This document shows positions 59,965 to 64,000 of a stretch of DNA of 64,000 bases, piece after piece. A program made the position numbers and the translations under genes. The notes below the pieces were generated by a model. That model had not been told where the DNA came from. It searched no databases and was given only the letters and a program-made list of their open reading frames with translations. The DNA is taken from assembly GCA_019614645.1 (NCBI GenBank), contig JABWDB010000046.1, positions 2,370,001-2,434,000 of the forward strand. Direction: 5' to 3'. Each line of letters begins with the position of its first letter. Positions within the stretch are counted from its first letter, which is position 1. The DNA is from Stratiolaelaps scimitus. Lineage: Eukaryota > Arthropoda > Arachnida > Mesostigmata > Laelapidae.

Positions 59965-60555
59965 TGTTCCTAATTAAGCTCCTCAATTGTGAGCTCGTTC
60001 AAATGCTACTCGGGGTGCTATTGCTCAAGAAAAATTCTCGACTCGAACGCAACTCCTATTGCATTTACTACACGTTTTCGGTAGCTGCGGTGAGCTGTTT
60101 CCTTGTTTTTATACCTATCCTACGGTGGACTGTTCGTGTTTATTTTAGCAATGTCGCGGATGTTAAATGTTGGCTGAGAGCCAGCCCGGAAACCTTGGAT
60201 TTATGATTGCTGGTCAGATATAACGAGGTGCTTGGCCATAGGATCAGCACAGTTCGTAGGCGTGTGTTGGGACAAGAAGTTCAAGAACTTGTCCTGAAAA
60301 CCTTATCATATCTAATAGTCCAAGTCAACCTCGATTTTGGGTAGACTCACAGAGTGGGGCGATAGAGCGTCCTGTAAGAGGGTCTTACATTGTGGTGAAT
60401 GTGATACCCTTTATAATTACTAATACGCGTTCACGGGATACAATTATTGCCCAATATTTTATTGTTTTCCACTATATGAATTAATGGTGGAAAACCATAG
60501 TATTATAAATAGCGGTGACTCTTTCAGAAAGAAATATCGAGGGTTGTCTGGCGAC
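59965..60555. repeat. orphan 5' flank without defensin exons
   Basis: A further copy of the unit 5' flank: 'gagctcgttcaaatgctactcggggtg', 'gttaaatgttggctgagag', 'gatttatgattgctggtcag' and 'gtggtgaatgtgataccc'. It resembles the def1 and def2 flanks more than those of def3 or def5. No signal-peptide exon lies to its left: that side is the def5 flank. Confidence 0.75.
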
Positions 60556-61960
60556 ATAACGTTAATCGAGCCGAGATAAAACTCCGGTCTGTACAAAACC
60601 GCGTTTTCAAAGACTTTGGATAGGTTGTCAACTAGGGATAACGTCGCTAATTTGAAGGCAGCTTGCGTTCGCCTTTGTGTTTGAGCAGAGGTAGAATCAC
60701 TGTTAGCTTAAGCTTTTTAGGGAGGACTCCGCGATTCATTGATTGGTTTAGAACGAGTGGCAGCGGATAAGTAAGAAAGGTTGCCGGTTACTATATTCAG
60801 TTTGTTAGGGACTCCCGCTGCACCCACACTCCAGCTTTTCTTCGTCGACTCGAGCGCACTACGTACTTCCGTTACTTTGACGGGGGCGAAGGCAAAACGA
60901 GGCTTCTGACTTTTTCGGATTAAGGCCAATTCAGAAGGGATGTTCCCCTGCAACTCATGTGCCGATAAAGTTTTTGAGCCCACTGTCGCGAAGTGCCAGT
61001 TCAATTCTTCAGCGATCTTCTGAGGAAAGTCTAATAGACCCAAGCTACCATCAAGACTGTCTGGTAATACTACCTCGTCTTTCCCCCGGCACATGTAGAG
61101 TTGATGAATTTCCAAAGTTGTGTAGTGTTCCCTTTCAACCTCGTTTTGAAGAAATACAGCCTTGCAGACTATCCAGTTCACGCTTGAACTGGATACGTCG
61201 TTCATAATAAGCTGATTTGGACTCCTCTTTTCCAGAAACAAGGTGCCAACGATACAACTTATTGACACTACGGCTCATTCTACGAAGCCAAGGCGATAAT
61301 TGAAATCTCTTCTGATGACGGGAATAATTAACCATCACAGTTGAGAAGCAGTGGTCGTATTCCGCGGAGACCAGCCGGCTAAAGGCGACGAACGCCGAAT
61401 CAATGTCCTCAGCATCGTGAACAGCGAGCCAGCTTAATCGGCCCACTCCTGCCACAAATTCCTCAGTACTATTCGCATCGTGCCACTCGACCACCCTGAG
61501 GTTACGAGGTGCGGTATTTCCATGACCAGCGGAATACCATCCTGAAATTGCGACAACGACCGCGTAGAACGATATGAGAATAACGGAGTGTTTGTTCCAG
61601 TAAGCACCTTTGGCGTTCTATGGCTTTCTCTATCTTTCTACAAATTTCACGTTGTTCCAATTGTTCGGCGATGTCCTCTAAACCTTTGTTCAGCCGAAAT
61701 ACGCAAGGGGAGATACGACCCGTTTTTCGGTTCGTACCATGTAGCTGAGTGAATCTGGGAGCACGCACAGAGTCATATGTCAAATGGTGCACACCTCATC
61801 TGCTGATTGCGCGTCAACGAACGCATAACATACAAGCCTCCCTCTAACTGTGTGGCCGTTGTCTGGAGGCGATTAGGATCGGCCACAGTGGGCTCCGGTA
61901 AGCTTTCGTTTGGGTCGATAATAAAGACACGGGCAACTAACATTGAAAAATGTTTGCCGT
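60555..61960 (-). pseudogene. non-LTR retrotransposon remnant, minus strand
   Basis: Reading right to left: an unassigned segment (61,500-61,960); a 119-codon frame with HQKRFQLSPWLRRMSRSVNK and SGKEESKSAYYERR (61,135-61,494), typical of the linker between endonuclease and RT; then a 183-codon frame containing ELNWHFATVGSKTLSAHEL and FAPVKVTEVRSALESTKKSW (60,717-61,268); and finally a broken RT fingers motif with LTVILPLLKHKGERKLPSN and NLSKVFENAVLY in shifting frames (about 60,590-60,720). The element is truncated before the catalytic core. Same family as 51,129-52,145. Confidence 0.75.
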
Positions 61961-62221
61961 TCAAAATTCAAACCTCGTTACTGTGGTGGTTATTGACTGA
62001 TATCTTCGCAGCCAATACTAGGCGGATGATGGACAATGTATATTAATAAATGTAGATATATATATACTCATTGTCCGCTCTCTAAAAGTCGCTCAATAAA
62101 TGTATGTTTTAACAAATGGTCGCTCATTTAGTTAAACTCTGCCTGGATGCAAATGTCAATGATACTTGCATTGTTATTTTCCCATGTCTATTCTTTGAGC
62201 ATCAGCTCGGTCAGTCAGCTC

Positions 62222-64000
62222 GAAAAACGGTTTTTTTTGTGATCAGAGGATCAGTTTCTTGACTGGGACGTCGATCTTGGTTAGACTTAGTTGGATCAAT
62301 AGCTATGATACTGAGGAAGTCAGTATCATAGGACAGTCCGTTTTGGACCATCTGTTTACCTTCTGAGCACCCCTGAGACCGCTGCATTAAGTGACAGCAC
62401 AAGTTTCCCCATTACAAATGATACAAGGTCATTTGTTCAATCGTCAAATTTCCTTAGGTGCCGGTAACGATTTTCCGTGCTGACATCCACGACGCGGATC
62501 ATGTACATGGCAGCCCCCTCCCGGTTGGGAACGACTGATCCGAGCAATGTTGACCGCCTCCGACGTTAATGAAAAGAACCGCTCATCATTGTTCGGATCA
62601 GTTTTCGGAGATGCTTCAAACTAATACCATTTTCTTGCGGCGAGCTTGACTATGATTCTGCATCATTTGTACGATTCTGGTACGTATCTGGTAATCTCAT
62701 GCATATATAAATACAACTACCCATGTGCAGAGCTGCATAGAGCTGCTATATGAGGAGAGCAGTAAATAGAGATTATTGACGATTGCCTGACAGTTAAGTA
62801 CGATGGTATTCGACTATCACATAAAGGACTAAACAAAGCAACCGCATGAACGTGCGTATATTATCAGCTTTACAAATTGGTCTTCATCAGCTTCATCTTC
62901 CACCTATTTTATGCGAGGCGGCTTTCGAGAAACACAGCAGTGGAGATTTGAAGAACCACAAAGGTGAGTTCCAATGGAGCGCATTCTAACTCCGCATCTA
63001 GGTAGGCATTGGCCACCTACCTTCTCGCAAGTTGTAATCGCTGAAAATAAACAAAGTACATTTTAGATGAAGAGACATACTACGACTTGTTATTACCAAA
63101 TATGCTACACGCCAATTGAGTGGAGCCTAAACGACTCTCTTAAATTTATGATTAAATTTAATTTCATTCGGATCCAGCATGGTGATGAGCAAACATGATT
63201 AGATGATTAAGTAAAATCAGCAGTAGGTAATGTAAATCCTAGTGAGGTAGATTCTAATCAGGGAACAGTTGTATTGAACTGTTAAGTAGTATGTATTAAG
63301 TTATATCCTCAACTTGATATAACAGTTGAAATTCGAATCTTTTTTTTTACCACCGGTCTGCACATTCGCTAAAATCATCTATGTTTTACCTAGATATAAA
63401 TCACAGCGAAGTGAACATGATGAGCAATCCCCCTGACTGGGCCATCGTATCGTACCCCTGTTGCGATAAGCTTGTAGCGCATCCATATCAAAATTCAACC
63501 ATATATTGCCGGAAGGACACACATTCAAGGATTGGGTCAAGCAGAATTTTTGCTATGGAAGGTATTAGTTATTGACACCAAACTAGCTTCTGCGTTGATC
63601 TAGTCGTATTCAATTCCAATGTCTGAGAAGTTGGCAACTTCCAACTTCTCGGCGATTTAATGAATGAGTAAATTCGTGGATGCTTTCCTCTTGATAGCTC
63701 ATCCTCAGCTGTCTTTCCATGGCAGGCCTCCATAACAACATTGAAGCAATGTTAAGCAAGGTTGTGCTAGACTTAGTTCAGCATCATCAGAATTAAGGTT
63801 CAAAGTGTTAACACACACTTGATCTTATTAAGGAACGTCACGGAAGGCAAGATTCTGCGTGTGATTTAATGGGCTCACTTTCTGACCAGTCCAAATACAG
63901 GACGAAGTTATGAGTGACCAGTCAAGGCACTATTTTCTCGATATGGAACCGGCAATCACAAACCGTAGTTTACATGGCAACCGCTCTCAAAGAAATGCGT
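62222..64000. repeat. def6 unit, recent duplicate of def5 unit
   Basis: Aligns almost base for base with 55,334-57,090, starting at 'gatcagaggatcagtttcttg' just after a SINE-A end. In the 336 bp directly upstream of exon 2 I count five differences, including one indel. The unit continues past the window edge. Confidence 0.9.
62904..63040 (-). CDS. def6: beta-defensin-like peptide, exon 2 only
   Basis: Exon 2 follows the acceptor TATTTTCAG and is open to a TAG at 62904-62906. The cysteine domain is C-x6-C-x3-C-x11-C-x6-CC with VGGQC and IGTHLC, and a nine-residue tail rich in Lys, Arg and Pro. It is the most cationic member (about +7 by hand count). Exon 1 is not in the window; by alignment with def5 minus its mariner it should lie roughly 1.6 kb upstream, near position 64,700. 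All splice and phase features of exon 2 match def5, so a working gene is likely, but this cannot be confirmed here. Confidence 0.85.

Larger units (their letters stand above)
37013..64000 (-). repeat. segmentally duplicated defensin array
   Basis: Six head-to-tail units on the minus strand. Each runs from a 3' flank (with 'gcgtatattatcagctttac' or a close variant), through exon 2, the intron and exon 1, to a promoter and a long 5' flank containing 'gttaaatgttggctgagag'. Approximate units: 37,013-39,360; 42,128-47,170; 48,880-51,080; 52,880-54,520; 55,340-59,890; 62,222 to the window edge. Units 5 and 6 are the most similar; unit 1 is the most diverged. An extra 5' flank without exons lies at 59,965-60,555. 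Transposons interrupt and separate the units. Confidence 0.85.

Noticed and set aside
37209..63040. Inhibitor-cystine-knot toxin or CS-alpha-beta defensin as the identity of the def family
   Set aside because: Knottins carry the adjacent cysteines in the middle of the pattern and classical arthropod defensins end CxC. All six peptides end CC with x6 and x3 spacing, which fits trans-defensins best. A structure would be needed to exclude a new fold.

Overview
The window is eukaryotic. It has spliced genes with GT/AG introns, A-tailed retroposons with target-site duplications, a mariner transposon, a BEL/Pao fragment, several non-LTR retrotransposons and many AT microsatellites. This suits an arthropod; a chelicerate such as a mite is my best guess, but nothing here fixes the species. 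Bases 1-29,700 look like intergenic or intronic DNA. I found no convincing exon there, only microsatellites, a few GC-rich patches, hairpins, tRNA-like sequences and old SINE copies. Bases 30,000-36,900 are a graveyard of decayed retrotransposons, a foldback element and inverted or direct repeats.

The main content is at 37,200-64,000. All on the minus strand and head to tail, six small genes (called def1 to def6 here, left to right) each encode a secreted peptide with a beta-defensin/big-defensin cysteine pattern: C-x6-C-x3-C-x11-C-x5/6-CC. Each has a signal-peptide exon of exactly 52 bases ending in phase 1, then a second exon carrying the whole cysteine domain in the matching phase. Five genes are complete. 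The first exon of def6 lies beyond the right edge. The six arose by segmental duplication: introns, TATA-like promoters and flanks are recognisably shared. def5 and def6 are a recent pair whose flanks are almost identical but whose mature-peptide exon differs at 21 of 137 positions, mostly replacements that spare every cysteine. def4 has gained a Ser/Ala/Pro-rich linker from a 15-base minisatellite inside its coding exon.

Transposable elements have landed in the array, and the paralogous units preserve the empty sites. A 1,285-bp mariner with an open transposase frame sits in the def5 intron. A 5'-truncated non-LTR copy with a 14-bp target duplication lies upstream of def2. A SINE with a 15-bp target duplication sits in the def4 intron, and a BEL/Pao integrase fragment in the def2 intron. 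Between units lie further reverse-transcriptase remnants (39.9-41.1, 51.1-52.6 and 60.6-62.0 kb) and orphan copies of the array's 5' flank, which may mark lost genes. The inferred function of the array is a family of cationic secreted host-defence or venom/saliva-type peptides. The function is inference; the gene structure is read from the sequence.
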